From contig NC_016462.1 in assembly GCF_000226115.1 (NCBI RefSeq), positions 2,480,001 through 2,544,000 on the forward strand: DNA of 64,000 nt. Direction: 5' to 3'. The notes beneath the pieces were generated by a model that saw nothing but the letters and a program-made list of their open reading frames with translations, ran no database searches and was not told where the DNA came from. The position numbers were made by a program, and so were the translations under genes. Positions 1 to 12,126 of this stretch are shown one piece after another (position 1 is the stretch's first letter; the number at the start of each line of letters is the position of its first letter). Origin of the DNA: Thermothielavioides terrestris NRRL 8126. Lineage: Eukaryota > Ascomycota > Sordariomycetes > Sordariales > Chaetomiaceae.

Positions 1-573
1 GGTGCGCAGATCTTCGAGGCGCTGGGTGTCGATGACAGTGTGGTCGACCGCTGCTTCCGCGGCACCGCGTCGCGCATCAAGGGTGTCACCTTTGAGCTCA
101 TTGCTGAGGACGCATTCCGCTTCCACGAGCGTGGTTTCCCTTCGCGAGAGACCGTTACCGTCCCTGGCCTCCCCGAGTCCGGCGAGTACCACTGGCGCGA
201 TGGTGGCGAGGCGCACGTCAACGATCCGACGTCCATTGCCAACATCCAGGACGCGGTCCGCACCAAGAACGACAAGTCGTACGAGGCCTACTCCCGGTCG
301 GAGTACGAGCAGATCAAGTCCTGCACCCTCCGCGGCATGCTTGACTTCAAGTTCGAAGAGTACACTCCCATCCCGATCGACCAGGTCGAGCCGTGGACCG
401 AGATTGTCCGGCGTTTCTGCACCGGTGCCATGTCTTACGGTTCCATCTCGATGGAGGCCCACTCCACCCTGGCTCTTGCCATGAATAGGCTTGGCGGCAA
501 GTCCAACACTGGTGAGGGTGGTGAGGATCCCGAGCGCTCGCAGCGGATGCCCAATGGCGACACCATGCGCTCG

Positions 574-605
<32 letters not shown>

Positions 606-3600
606 TGTCACCTCGGCCTACCTGGCGGACTCGGATGAGCTCCAGATCAAGATGGCGCAGGGCGCTAAGCCCGGCGAGGGCGGTGAGCTCCCTGGACACA
701 AGGTTTCCAAGTCCATTGCTCGCACGCGCCACTCCACTCCTGGCGTCGGCCTGATCTCCCCGCCGCCGCACCACGATATCTACTCGATCGAGGACCTGAA
801 GCAGCTGATCTACGACCTCAAGTGCTCGAGCCCGCGCTCGCGCGTGTCGGTCAAGCTGGTGTCCGAGACCGGCGTCGGTATCGTCGCGTCCGGCGTCGCC
901 AAGGCGAAGGCCGACCACATCCTGATCTCCGGCCACGACGGCGGCACTGGCGCCTCCCGCTGGACGGGAATCAAGTACGCCGGTCTGCCGTGGGAGCTGG
1001 GTCTGGCCGAGACCCACCAGACGCTCGTCCTGAACGACCTCCGTGGCCGCGTCGTGGTTCAGACGGATGGCCAGCTCAGGACGGGCCGCGACGTCGCTAT
1101 CGCCTGCCTGCTTGGTGCGGAGGAATGGGGCTTTGCCACCGCGCCGCTGATCGCCATGGGGTGCATCATGATGCGGAAGTGCCACCTGGTTAGTATCTTC
1201 CCCTTCTTTGCCCCCTCCTTCCTCGGTTTCTCACCTGTTTTCCTTTTTGTTTTCCTTCTCCCCTCTTTTTCTCTTTCGTCGATATCTTGGCCTCAATTTC
1301 CTCATCTCCCCCCTTCCTCGGTTTCTCACCCTTTTTTCTTTCTTTCTTTTCTTTCTTTCTTTTTTTTTTTTCCCTTTTTCCTTTTTCTTTTTCCTCTTTT
1401 GTCGACCACTCTTCTCCATTTTTCCTCCTCCCCCCCCCCCCCCCCCCCTTTTTTTTTTTTTTCCCTCGGTTTCTCAATTCCTTTTCTTCCTTGCCTTCCT
1501 CTTCCCTTCGTTTTCTACCTTGTCAAGGTCTTGGTCTCGATTTCTGCTTCTCTCATCTATATTTTTCCGCCGAGAACTTGGGAAGATATGATGCTGACTG
1601 TACAACCAGAACACTTGCCCTGTTGGCATCGCGACGCAGGACCCCGAACTCCGGAAGAAGTTTACTGGCACGCCTGAGCATGTCATTAACTTCTTCTACT
1701 ACGTCGCCAACGAGCTCCGTGCCATCATGGCTAAGCTCGGCTTCCGGACCGTGAACGAGATGATTGGTCACGCAGAGGCTCTCAAGGTCCGGGATGATTT
1801 GAGGACCAGCAAGACTGCCAACATTGACTTGTCGCTCATTCTCACTCCGGCGCACAAGCTCCGCCCTGGCGTTGCCACCTTCAATGTCCGGAAGCAGGAC
1901 CACCGCCTCTACGTGCGCCTCGACAACAAGTTGATCTCCGAGGCCGAGTTGACTCTGGACAAGGGTCTTCCGTCGCGGATCGAGTGCGACATCGTCAACA
2001 CCGACCGCGCCATGGGTACTTCGCTCTCGTACCAGATCTCGAAGCGGTTTGGCCAGGCTGGGCTTCCCATGGACACTGTCCATGTCAACATCAAGGGCTC
2101 GGCCGGTCAGTCATTCGGTGCCTTCCTGGCTCCCGGTGTCACACTGGAGCTGGAGGGTGACGCCAATGACTATGTCGGCAAGGGCCTGTCTGGCGGTCGC
2201 CTGATCATCTACCCGCCGCGGTCGGCGGTTTTCAAGGCCGAGGAAAACATCCTCATCGGCAATGTGTGCCTGTACGGCGCCACCAGCGGCACTTGCTTCT
2301 TCCGCGGTGTCGCTGCGGAGCGGTTCGCTGTGCGTAACTCGGGTGCCACGGCGGTTGTTGAGGGTGTTGGCGACCACGGCTGCGAGTACATGACTGGCGG
2401 CCGCGTCGTCATTCTCGGCAGCACAGGCCGCAATTTCGCGGCGGGTATGTCTGGCGGTATCGCCTACGTTCTCGATATCGACCAGGACTTCCTCTCCAAG
2501 CTCAACACGGAGATGGTCGAGGCCGGTGCCCTTGAGGATCCCGAGGAAATCGCCTTTGTTCGCGGCCTTATCGAGGATCACCACCACTACACGGGCTCGG
2601 AGCTTGCTGCCCGCATTCTGGTCGACTTCAACCGGGCGCTGCAGCGGTTTGTCAAGGTCCTGCCGGTCGACTACAAGCGTGTCCTTGCGGAGGAGGCTGC
2701 CAAGGCCGCCGAGGCCAAGCGGGCCGAGTACAACCTTCCTGTCGTCCCTACCCCTGCTCCTAAGAAGGAGGAGGCGCAGAAGGCTGCCAAGCTCCAGGAT
2801 ATCGAGGAGAGCGTGAGAGACGACGCGGCCGACAAGAAGAAGGCCCTCGTCCTGGACAAGACTCGGGGCTTCATGAAATACCATCGCCGGTCCGAGAAGT
2901 ACCGCAGCGCGAAGACGCGGACCAAGGACTGGGCGGAGCTGTCGCAGAGACTGGATGAGGACGAGCTCAAGTACCAGTCTGCGCGTTGCATGGACTGCGG
3001 TGTCCCATTCTGCCAGTCGGAGACGGGATGCCCCATCTCCAACATCATCCCCAAGTGGAACGAATTGGTGTTCCAAAACCAATGGCGCGATGCCCTGGAC
3101 CGCCTGTTGATGACCAACAACTTCCCCGAGTTCACGGGTCGTGTCTGCCCTGCGCCTTGCGAGGGCGCGTGCGTGCTCGGCATCAACGAGGACCCCGTCG
3201 GCATCAAGTCGATCGAGTGCGCCATCATCGACCGCGGTTTTGAGATGGGCTGGATTGTTCCCAAACCGCCCAAGGTGCGCACGGGCAAGAAGGTGGCCAT
3301 CATCGGGTCCGGCCCCGCCGGTCTCGCGGCGGCCGACCAGCTGAACAAGGCCGGCCACACCGTGACCGTCTACGAGCGCGCCGACCGTCCTGGCGGCCTG
3401 CTCATGTATGGCATCCCGAACATGAAGCTCGACAAGCGCATCGTCAAGCGGCGCACCGACTTGATGGCCGCCGAGGGCGTCACCTTCAAGACGGGCGTGA
3501 CCGTCGGCGAGGACATTCAGCTCATGGACCTCAAGGCGCAGAACGATGCCGTCATCATCGCGACCGGCGCAACCGTCGCTCGCGACCTGCCCATCAAGGG

Positions 3601-4472
3601 CCGCCACCTGGAGGGCATCCACTTCGCCATGGAGTTCCTGCACAAGAACACCAAGTCGCTGCTCGACTCGGAGCTCACGGACGGTGCGTACATCTCGGCC
3701 AAGGACAAGAACGTGGTGGTGATCGGCGGCGGCGACACGGGCAACGACTGCATCGGCACGTCGGTGCGGCACGGGGCCAAGTCGGTCATCAACTTCGAGC
3801 TGCTGCCGCAGCCGCCGCCGGAGCGGGCGCGCGACAACCCGTGGCCGCAGTGGCCGCGCATCTACCGGGTCGACTACGGCCACACGGAGGTGCGGCAGCA
3901 CATGGGCAAGGACCCGCGCGAGTACTGCATCATGTCGGAGGAGTTCGTCGACGACGGGAACGGCAAGGTCAAGGGCATCAACACGGTGCGGGTCGAGTGG
4001 ACCAAGTCGGCCTCGGGCGGCTGGGACATGAAGAAGGTCGAGGGCTCGGAGGAGTTCTTCCCCGCCGACCTGGTGCTGCTGTCCATGGGCTTCCTCGGCC
4101 CCGAGGGCCGCGTGCTCGGCGACGAGATCGAGAAGGACGCGCGCAAGAACGTCAAGACGCCGCCGGGCAAGTACTGCACCAACGTGGACGGCATCTTCGC
4201 GGCGGGCGACTGCCGCCGCGGCCAGTCGCTGATTGTCTGGTGAGTAGCCACCCTAACGGCTCCTGTGATTGATTATCTCATACAACGGTGCTAACATGTG
4301 TTTGCTCAGGGGCATCAACGAGGGTCGCCAGGCTGCGCGCGAGGTCGATCTCTACCTCGAAAAGTGCACCAACCTGCCCGTCACGGGCGGTATTGTCAAG
4401 CGCACCGCCGAGGAGGTGTTCGCCGCCGCGGCCGCGGCCGCGGCTGCGCCTGTCGAGGTTGTTGCCGCCTAA
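1..4472 (+). CDS. glt1: NADH-dependent glutamate synthase (GOGAT), 3' part
   Basis: Makes two glutamates from glutamine and 2-oxoglutarate, using NADH. Exons are 1-1188, 1610-4239 and 4310-4472; the last 1326 residues are visible and the N-terminal amidotransferase part lies outside the window. The FMN/2-oxoglutarate domain fills about residues 130-500 ([27 protein letters not shown]). The 3Fe-4S cysteines C-x5-C-x4-C are near residues 388, 394 and 399, and intron 1 cuts between the second and third. The beta-subunit-like half follows: 4Fe-4S cysteines ([18 protein letters not shown]) near 855-905, then two dinucleotide-binding loops ([11 protein letters not shown] near 961, [10 protein letters not shown] near 1101). 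Both halves in one chain is the fungal/plant NADH-GOGAT layout. Intron 1 is 421 nt and almost pure pyrimidine; intron 2 is 70 nt with a GCTAACA branch point. The C-terminal tail carries an Ala-rich run. Very sure of the family. Confidence 0.97.
1189..1609 (+). repeat. Pyrimidine-rich expanded intron 1 of glutamate synthase
   Basis: This intron starts GTTAGT and ends ACCAG. It is nearly all C and T, with an uninterrupted run of 19 C (1430-1448) followed directly by 14 T (1449-1462). The string CCTCGGTTTCTCA occurs three times (1221, 1316, 1464), so the intron seems to have grown by internal duplication. Every other intron I placed in the window is shorter. Confidence 0.85.
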
Positions 4473-4763
4473 CAACCTCTCGGCGGAAGATATAAAACAG
4501 CGGTTGATGAGACATTACTTTTTTTTCTTCTTCTCTTTTCCGATTTGTTCTCCTCCCGTGCACTGCACCATGGCTTTGGGTTATTATATGTATGGGGCAG
4601 GAGAGATGTGGGAGATGGGAAGGCGAGACGATTTTTCTCTAGTTCTGGCATAGCTCGTTGTCTGGGTCATTGTGTCGTTCGTGATCCTCGGATACCATCC
4701 CGCAGCAATGTGCATCATCATCACTACATACCATTGATTGCGTACGGGTGTCGGCGGGCCGGC

Positions 4764-4791
4764 GGTTTGCGGTTTGCGGTTTGCGGTTTGC
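4764..4791. repeat. 7-bp tandem repeat, GGTTTGC x4
   Basis: Four perfect head-to-tail copies of GGTTTGC, about 290 bp after the glt1 stop codon. Confidence 0.9.
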
Positions 4792-5109
4792 ATGGCGATC
4801 GATGCATCGGAGACGACGGAAGGCGCTTGTTTATTCCGGGTGAGGTGTGTTGTTGGGCGGCGAGGTTGATGGGAGTTTTCTGAGAAGATGATGCGTGTTC
4901 TTCTGGTTTTGTATTCGGTCTTGTGCGGGCGTACTTTGTAATGCCAGCCAACAACACCTGCCCGGTCTTTCAACAGTCCATGGTTTGGTCGCGCTCGGTT
5001 TCCGGATCAGTTAACTCCTGTTGAACGGTTACATAAGATAACGAAGCCTGGGCGGCAGTCCACAGACGGGCGGCCCAGGCTTAAAAGTTTAATTCCACTG
5101 TGCGAAGAC

Positions 5110-5115
5110 CACGTG
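5110..5115. promoter_or_regulatory. CACGTG E-box upstream of VTC gene
   Basis: Perfect CACGTG palindrome 606 bp before the VTC start codon. Pho4 in yeast and NUC-1 in Neurospora bind this core at phosphate-starvation genes, and yeast VTC genes are Pho4 targets. The site is seen; its use in phosphate control is inference, because a 6-bp palindrome also occurs by chance. Confidence 0.4.
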
Positions 5116-5720
5116 GGACATTGATTGGTCAATTGGCAGCGACGGACTCGTGTAGTGTAAGTGCCCGGTGACGTGAGGAAGAAGCTCGTCCTAGACCAAG
5201 TCCGAAAGTGTACTCCACACAGTACACTACACTACCTACTGGTACCGTCTTGTAAACCACCAAGCAGTACCTTGAAAGTGATGTTTAAGGACGTTGTCTA
5301 AAGATCAGGTACCTAGGGTCTATATAGAGCCAGGCTGGGACATTAGGTTTGTGTATGGTGCGCCACTATGGCCAGGGGGTACCTCCCTTACTGTGTACGG
5401 AATACGGAACTACACAGGAGGTAACCTTGAGCAGGGCTGCCTGTGGGGCTTCTTGGCAGCCGAGCTCCGCGGCCTCGGTGTGGTTGGTGGGGCTGGGTCT
5501 GTTCGTGAGCGGCGATGACGGAGGCTGGATTGTGCATTGTGCATTGGAGCTCTTGTTCTCTTCCCTCTTTTCCCTGGTGTTTCGGGCGACAACGTCCCCA
5601 CGGTCAAGTGACAGTGACGGTTCTTTTCTTCATTGGATAGGTATGTTTTCCTTCCACTCTGCCCATTACATTCAACATCAATAGCATAAGAACCGCAAAA
5701 ACCGCCGACGCACGCCCACC

Positions 5721-8209
5721 ATGCGCTTCGGCAGGACGCTGCGCAAGTCGGTGTACCCGCCGTGGAAGGACAAGTACATCGACTACGCGAAGCTCAAGAG
5801 CATCCTGCGCGAAGACACGGCCGACGAGGACGAAACTGCTTGGACTGAGGACGACGAGAATCGCTTCTGCGACGAGGTCTTCAACACGCAGCTCGAGAAG
5901 GTCGCGCAGTTCCAGGCCGAGAAGCTCGAGGACCTGCGCCGCCGTGTCGACAGTGCTTTTGAAACGCTCAAGGAGCTCCCCGCCGCCGACGATGGCAAGG
6001 CTAAAACAGATGCCGACGCCCAGCGGCTCCGGGACCTCGAGTCCGAGCTCGACTCCATCACCAACGAGGTCAGGGAGCTGCAGAAGTACAGCAACCTCAA
6101 CTACACCGGCTTCCTGAAGATCGCGAAGAAGCACGACCGCAAGCGCGGCGACCGCTACAGGATCCGCCCCATGATGATGCTTAGCCTGTCGAAGCGGCCC
6201 TTCAACTCGGAGCAGGCCTACTCGCCGCTGCTCAACAAGCTGTCGCTCATGTACTTTGCCATCCGCCAGCAGCTCGAGGAGCCCGGCGACGCCTACCCCG
6301 CCGACCCCGACAGCCAGGCCGAGACACACAACGGCGAGCGCTACACGGCCCACAAGTTCTGGGTGCACCCGGACAACCTGCTGGAGGTCAAGACGTACAT
6401 CCTCCGCCGCCTGCCCGCCCTGGTCTACAGCCAGCAGTCTGCCAGGGAGGTGGACGGCCAGCAGGACCCCACCGTCACGTCGCTCTACTTTGACAACGCC
6501 AAGTTCGATCTCTACTCGAACAAGGTCGAGCGCGACGCCGAGGCCTCGTCGCTGCGCCTGCGCTGGTACGGCCAGCTGAGCGCGCGGCCCGACATCTTCC
6601 TCGAGCAGAAGATCGTGCACGAGAACGGCACCAGCGAGGAGCGCAAGTTCGCCATTAAGGAGAAGTACATCAAGCCGTACCTGGACGGCGACTACAAGAT
6701 GGAGAAGTCGGTGCAGAAGATGGAGCGCCAGGGCCAGAAGACCGAGGACGTCCAGGAGTTCCGGTCCACGGCCGACGCCATCCAGGACTTTGTGCGCAAA
6801 AACCAGCTTGAGCCCGTCGTCAGGGCGAACTACAAGCGGACAGCCTTCCAGAAGCCCGGCGACGACCGCGTGCGCATCGCCATCGACACGGACATTGCCT
6901 TCATCCGCGAGGACACGGTCGACCGGTACCGGCCGTGCCGCGACCCGCGCTCGTGGCACCGCGTCGACATCGACAGCAGCAACATGACGTACCCGTTCAG
7001 CAACATCAACCAGAGCGAGGTGTCGCGCTTCCCGTACGCCGTGCTCGAGATCAAGCTGAAGGAGGACAGCAGCCGCGGCAAGCGGCCGTCGTGGATCCAG
7101 GACCTGATGGGCTCCCACCTCGTGCACCCCTGCCCGCGCTTCTCCAAGTTCGTGCACGGCACGGCCTCGCTCTTTGAAGACTACGTCAACCGCCTGCCCT
7201 TCTGGCTGAGCGACCTCGACACCGACATCCGCAAGGACCCGCAGGTGGCCTTCGAGGAGGAAGAAGAGCGCCGCGCCCAGCGCGCCGAGAACGAGCAGGT
7301 TGTCGGCAGCATCCTCGGCACCAAGCTCGGTTCCTACGTCCCGACGCGCAGCTCCCCCGTCGCCAAATCCTATCTCGCCGAGCGCATGGCCGCCGACGCC
7401 GCCGCAGCGAGCAGCCAAACCCCGCAATCCCCCACCTTCGCCGCTGGCGACGAGGCAGGCGAACCCAGCAGCAGGCGCACCAGCGACCACCACGACAACA
7501 ACAGCAAAAAGAACCAACACCCGCACGACAACTCCGCCCTCAACTACGGCACCCTCTCCACCGTCTTCCCGGGCTTCTCGCTGACCAAGTACGCGCGCGC
7601 CAAGCAAGCGCACGAGGCCGCCGGCGGCGGCGGCAGCCGGCGCGCGTCGCTGCCGCCCGGCGTGGTCGAGCCGACCGAGTGGCTCAAGAACGCGGGCCCG
7701 CTGCAGATCGAGCCCAAGGTGTGGCTCGCCAACGAGCGCACCTTCCTCAAGTGGCAGCACATCTGCGTGCTGCTCGGCGGCCTCGCCGTCAGCCTGTACT
7801 CGGCCGGCGGCGGCCGCGGCAACGCGCTCGCCCAGGCCATGGGCGCCGTCTTCATCGGCGTCGCCCTCTTCGCCGGCGCCTGGAGCTCCTGGGCTACCCT
7901 CAAGCGCCGCGAGATGATTGTCCAGCGATCCGGCAAGGACTTTGATTTCCTCCTCGGCCCGCTCGTCGTCAGTGGCGCGCTGGGCCTGGCGTTGGTGGTG
8001 AATTTTGTTTTGGCGGTGGGTGAAACAAACACTTTGACCCCCCCCCCTCCCCCCTTTTTTCCTGCTCCTTGGTTGGGAGTGGTGATGCTGACGATGGATG
8101 CTTGTCATTGTTGCAGTACCGGCAGGCGTTTGCGGACGATGGGCTCAGTGGCGGCGGCGCGCGGACGAATGCGTCGATGGGCGGTGACATGGGCGACTTG
8201 CGGATATGA
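5721..8209 (+). CDS. vtc2: VTC complex subunit, Vtc2/Vtc3 type (SPX-VTC-DUF202)
   Basis: Subunit of the vacuolar transporter chaperone complex, which makes polyphosphate from ATP and moves it into the vacuole. Exons 5721-8015 and 8117-8209 encode 795 residues. An SPX domain starts at the N-terminus (MRFGRTLRKSVYPPWK) and includes the basic inositol-pyrophosphate pocket KIAKKHDRKR near residue 134. The VTC polymerase/tunnel domain follows (about 200-490; LRLRWYGQL, FPYAVLEIKLKED). A Ser/Asn/His-rich linker comes next, then WLANERTF and three membrane helices of the DUF202 type (about 680-765). The YPPWK start and the PPGV...WLKNAGP block before the membrane part fit Vtc2/Vtc3 better than Vtc4. 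The 101-nt intron (GTGGGT...TTGCAG) falls just after the last helix and includes C runs; splicing adds a 30-residue tail beginning YRQAF. Confidence 0.95.
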
Positions 8210-11200
8210 ATCTCGGCGTGGTGAGGTGTGTTGGATCTCGCTCGTGGTGAGAGGGAAGTTGGCAAGGTTATGTGGTTGGAGGGAGTAAGCGGCATATACG
8301 GGGTAAAATATCGGTTCATGTATCTGTGGGTTGCCAGGTACATACAGCGGGTATTTGCGTTTGTTTGTGTATGCGGAAGGGGAGATTGCATTCTGATCGT
8401 CTTGGGGTTTGGGAAGGGATCGGGGTGAGCGGGTCATGGGCTTTTTCTTCGGTTTGTCTTATTCTGGTTCATGTCTTGTTGGGGGTTGAGGCTGGTAGGA
8501 GCTCTACTGCATCTGCATGGATACCTGACATCGGTGCGGTCGCATCATCAGATTGTATGACTTAGGGGAGGGTGTTTGAGTCGACGCTCCGAGGTTGTAG
8601 TGTTAGCGGAATAGCGGTGCCACCTATCGAGGTCGGCCCATGGTTTGGGTCGTGGGAAGCGGATTCGGGAGTACTGGTTTTTGATGCACCGATGTGCCGG
8701 CGAGTTGTCTTCCGGTTGCCCTGCTATCATGGCATCGCCTTCATGCACTTGTAATGCAGGTCTTTGACTCAGTCCTCCCGAGTCGTCGTCTGCTTGCCTT
8801 CGTGCTAGAGAACCCACTGCCCCGTACGCACTTGGGCGAGCGCATAGATATGTGTCTGACTGAGATCTATGTCTGTCTGGCAAAAGGCAGGAGATGGCCG
8901 AAGGGTGTATCTCCTCCTCGTCAAACCCTGAACACCACCTGACCCTCTCATCTCACGGCGGCGCCCCTGAATGGACTGTCCGGACAAGCGTTGGGAGCGT
9001 GTTCGAAGGCCTTTTTTACCTCCTAGACTTTGAACTCTTGTTTCTTGCCGCTTGGTCAGTTTGTTCTGCTGACTTCCCAGGGTTCACCGAGATTATGGTT
9101 ATGACTACTACCTAGTGATTCCCAACCATATTCACTCCCGCCCCCAAGGTCAAGACCTCACCTTATTCCGGATGTAAACATCTTTAATTTTCCTATCCGG
9201 CTGTGCCTCACACGACATCGCCACTCGACCACCTGTGGCGGACGCCACGCCGTGTGTTACCCTCTTCTTTTCTCCCCATGCTCTTCGCATACACGCTTCG
9301 CTACAGCGTGGCACAGGTCTTGTGGCACCACAGCGGGGGCGGAACGGAACCCCGAGCTGCATAGGCTTTTTTGCAAATTTCGGATGTTGTGCTCCCCCCC
9401 TCTCCGTTCGTTCGTTTCTGGGGCCTTGGTCGAGGGCTAGGTGGGCGAGAGAATGGGCAAGCTGGGCGGAGGGAGCAGCAGGCGAAGGGAGTAGCGTAAG
9501 GGAGCTAACTGGAAGGGGATGATGAGACTCGAGGTTGTGTGACGTGAAGTGGGTAGACATGGAAAAGGAGTAAGGGAGGCTTGCCGAGGAGGGGAAGGGG
9601 GGGATATGTTGCTCGAGGTGAGTGCCGTGCCGTGGTAGGGCCGGCGGTGGCACGAGGAGACACTACCCTGAGGAAGGGAGAACCCATTTTCCATGACGAA
9701 GCAGATTTGGCCAGTCGATGTCGTGCTGCTGTGTGGCCGACTCGGGCCGACTGGTCATCAGATTCGTTCTCCGTGTGACTGAGCTCGAGGAGGCGAACGG
9801 TTCTCTCACTCTCTCGCTTCGTCGCCGCTGATGATATGCTACAAGTTCCAGTATAATATGGCCGGGATGAGTTGTCTGTGGTCCCCGAGGTTGCCATCGG
9901 TCAATGATGTTGTCTCTGATCTGAGGTGAGGCGTGACACCGAACGAGGCTGACTTGGATAGATCAGGGTCAGCATTTCCGGGTTCCGGGCTCATAGCAGA
10001 CAAACACAGTTGCCGTTCCGTTCCCAAAGCTCCACTCTGGATGAAACACGGAACACTACATTAGCAGCAAGCCACATCCGAGTCCTCGGTGCGGATGAGG
10101 GAGGACTGGGCGGCTACGCGCATGCCGACGGCATGCACTGGGGATAGGCGGGTTACGATGTCTCTCGGCCGGCGAGGCTTGGACGATGTACGCAGCACAG
10201 GATACTGGACAGAGGCTTGTCAGATCTGAGTCTTCGCTCACCGAGGGGGCAGAGAGATCATGCGGGGACGCATTTGAGCGACGGGATACGAGGCGAGGCT
10301 GCCACGCCACGCCACGCCGTGCAATTCCGCATTTGGTCTTCGCAGAACCCAGGTGTAACGCTGCAAAACACAGCCCTCCCAGCCGGAGAGAGCCAGGTAC
10401 TTCTCCGCGGTCGCTGTCCCCGAGTTCACTGTGTGTCCCAAGAGGCCGGTCGACGGCGTGACAGCATCCTTCCCGCTCAACCTGCCAGCGTGTTCCGCGC
10501 GGTAGTACGGGGTACGGATGCTTGGTAGCACTACCGAGTGATGTGGTCCTGTGCGACAGCAGAAGTCGAAAAAGGGGCATCCGGCAGGGCTGACCGCAAC
10601 TTCCACTCTCTTTGTTCTCATCTGAGACCGCAGACAAGCAGGACAGGGAGGGGCAGGGGGGCGCTTTTTGCAAACACGCGAGGCTCGGGGCATCGTCTCG
10701 TCGTCTGCTACATACGGCCGTATGGGCTCGTCGATCTTTCATCATGACAGCAAACCACTGCGGACGGAGGTGGGAAGGGAGCTGCAAATGGCAATGATCG
10801 AGCAGCTGAACGCAAGATGCTCCCCACCTACCAAGATATTTGGTCCCTTAGTGACCGCAGCTGCGTCAGCCACAGATAGGGTCGCAATGCAGCTGCCGCT
10901 CGAGGCACTGTTGCATAGATTCCAGGTATGCACATACTTGGACGGAACACGGAATATTTGTGAGAGCGGCCTGCAGGGCAAAGAAGCAACTGGCGCAGCG
11001 CAGTGGGCTGCATTTACCCTTTGCTTTTCACAGACGATAGATATCAGGACGGCGCGAAAGCCACGTTTTCCAGCAGAACAACCGATACGGGGACATGCCG
11101 AGCCGTTCGAGACCTTGATGCGGCCGAGTCATTTTGCCAATGAGATGGGATGAAAATCAGGCTGAATGGACGGTCTTGTTGGTTGTGTTGTGTGGCAACA

Positions 11201-12126
11201 CGAGACACGTCCCGGCCAGGCGGGCCCTGCTGAGGTGGCAACATCCGCATTGTCGGGCTCCAAGCTCTGACTCGCACCCGTTCTCTGTGTCCTCTCTCCG
11301 ATGCCGCAGGTGAGAGGCACGTTGTCGGTAACACTGTGCTGTGTAACTAACCGCCCGCTTCCTGCAGCGCTGGTGTCAAAGCGCACGGGGAAGGAGCCGG
11401 CGGCGCAGGCAGCCATCAATTGCAGCTGGGTCAGCGCAGTGTTCTGTCAAAAACGGAAGGCACAGCGTAGTTTAGATGAGCAGGAATTCGTAGCGTCGGG
11501 TTTCGGATTCTCCAGTGTGTACTCCGTTGGACCGCGTTATCGCCTATGTCGACCTCTCAGGAACCACCGTCCTGGAACCGAGTCGGGCACGGCACCGTTC
11601 TATACTACACAGTAGTGTAGATAAAAGAACCCAAGGCTGCGGAATTGGGTGCGCATCCAAGCCTGAAAGGAGGTGTCAACCCAGGGCACTGGACACCCTC
11701 AGTGGCCAGGGCGTCGCCCAACGAGTGGGGAAACCGTAACGTTCGGGTTCTTCGTTCCTCAATTCAGATGCCGCACGTGGATCGAGCGAAGGGTACCTAT
11801 CCGATGTCGATTGTCACCCGTCTCCGAACACATCAGGCAAAACTTCGAACAACCGATCTCAGAACGGTTTCTCATCGACTTCCAAGTTGACCCGTCAAAA
11901 CACTCGATGCTATACCATTCTCAGTCACACATCCGTTGACGTGTCGACCCGTGTGACGGCCATGGCCATGCAAGACGGAGTGCAAACCCACAGTGCGCGC
12001 CTCCGGCATGCCACTATTAAAGATTAACGCACGAACTCGGTGCGTTACTCGGTGAAATACTGGCATTTCACATCGGCCCATGTAATCGGCCGACTTACTG
12101 TATGTACCACAGCGCGCCCCTTTTCA
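8210..12126. other. 3.9-kb region without recognisable genes
   Basis: Downstream regions of the VTC gene (+) and of the gene at 12127 (-), so both flanking genes end here. Open frames exist (for example 243 codons on the minus strand at 10056-10787), but none has a recognisable domain, a clear intron pattern or a good start context. A short CCACG-type repeat lies near 10300. Confidence 0.6.

Larger units (their letters stand above)
4473..5720. other. Intergenic region glt1 / VTC2-type gene
   Basis: I see no gene here. It holds the 3' end of glt1 and the promoter of the VTC gene. Visible items are four perfect GGTTTGC units (4764-4791), an inverted repeat with 10-bp arms (5044-5053 and 5073-5082), a CACGTG site (5110-5115) and a TATATA-like stretch near 5322. 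Confidence 0.7.

Noticed and set aside
1208..1591. Phe/Pro/Ser-rich open frames in a pyrimidine tract
   Set aside because: They lie inside glutamate synthase intron 1; precise GT-AG joining restores the conserved CHLNTCPVG motif.
2111..3901. 596-codon open frame on the minus strand
   Set aside because: Antisense shadow of the well-supported glutamate synthase exon 2.
5604..8108. 834-codon open frame on the minus strand
   Set aside because: Exact antisense of the VTC gene; GC-rich third positions keep the opposite strand free of stops.
10056..10787. 243-codon minus-strand frame
   Set aside because: No domain or codon bias like the neighbours, and overlapping frames of similar length on both strands.
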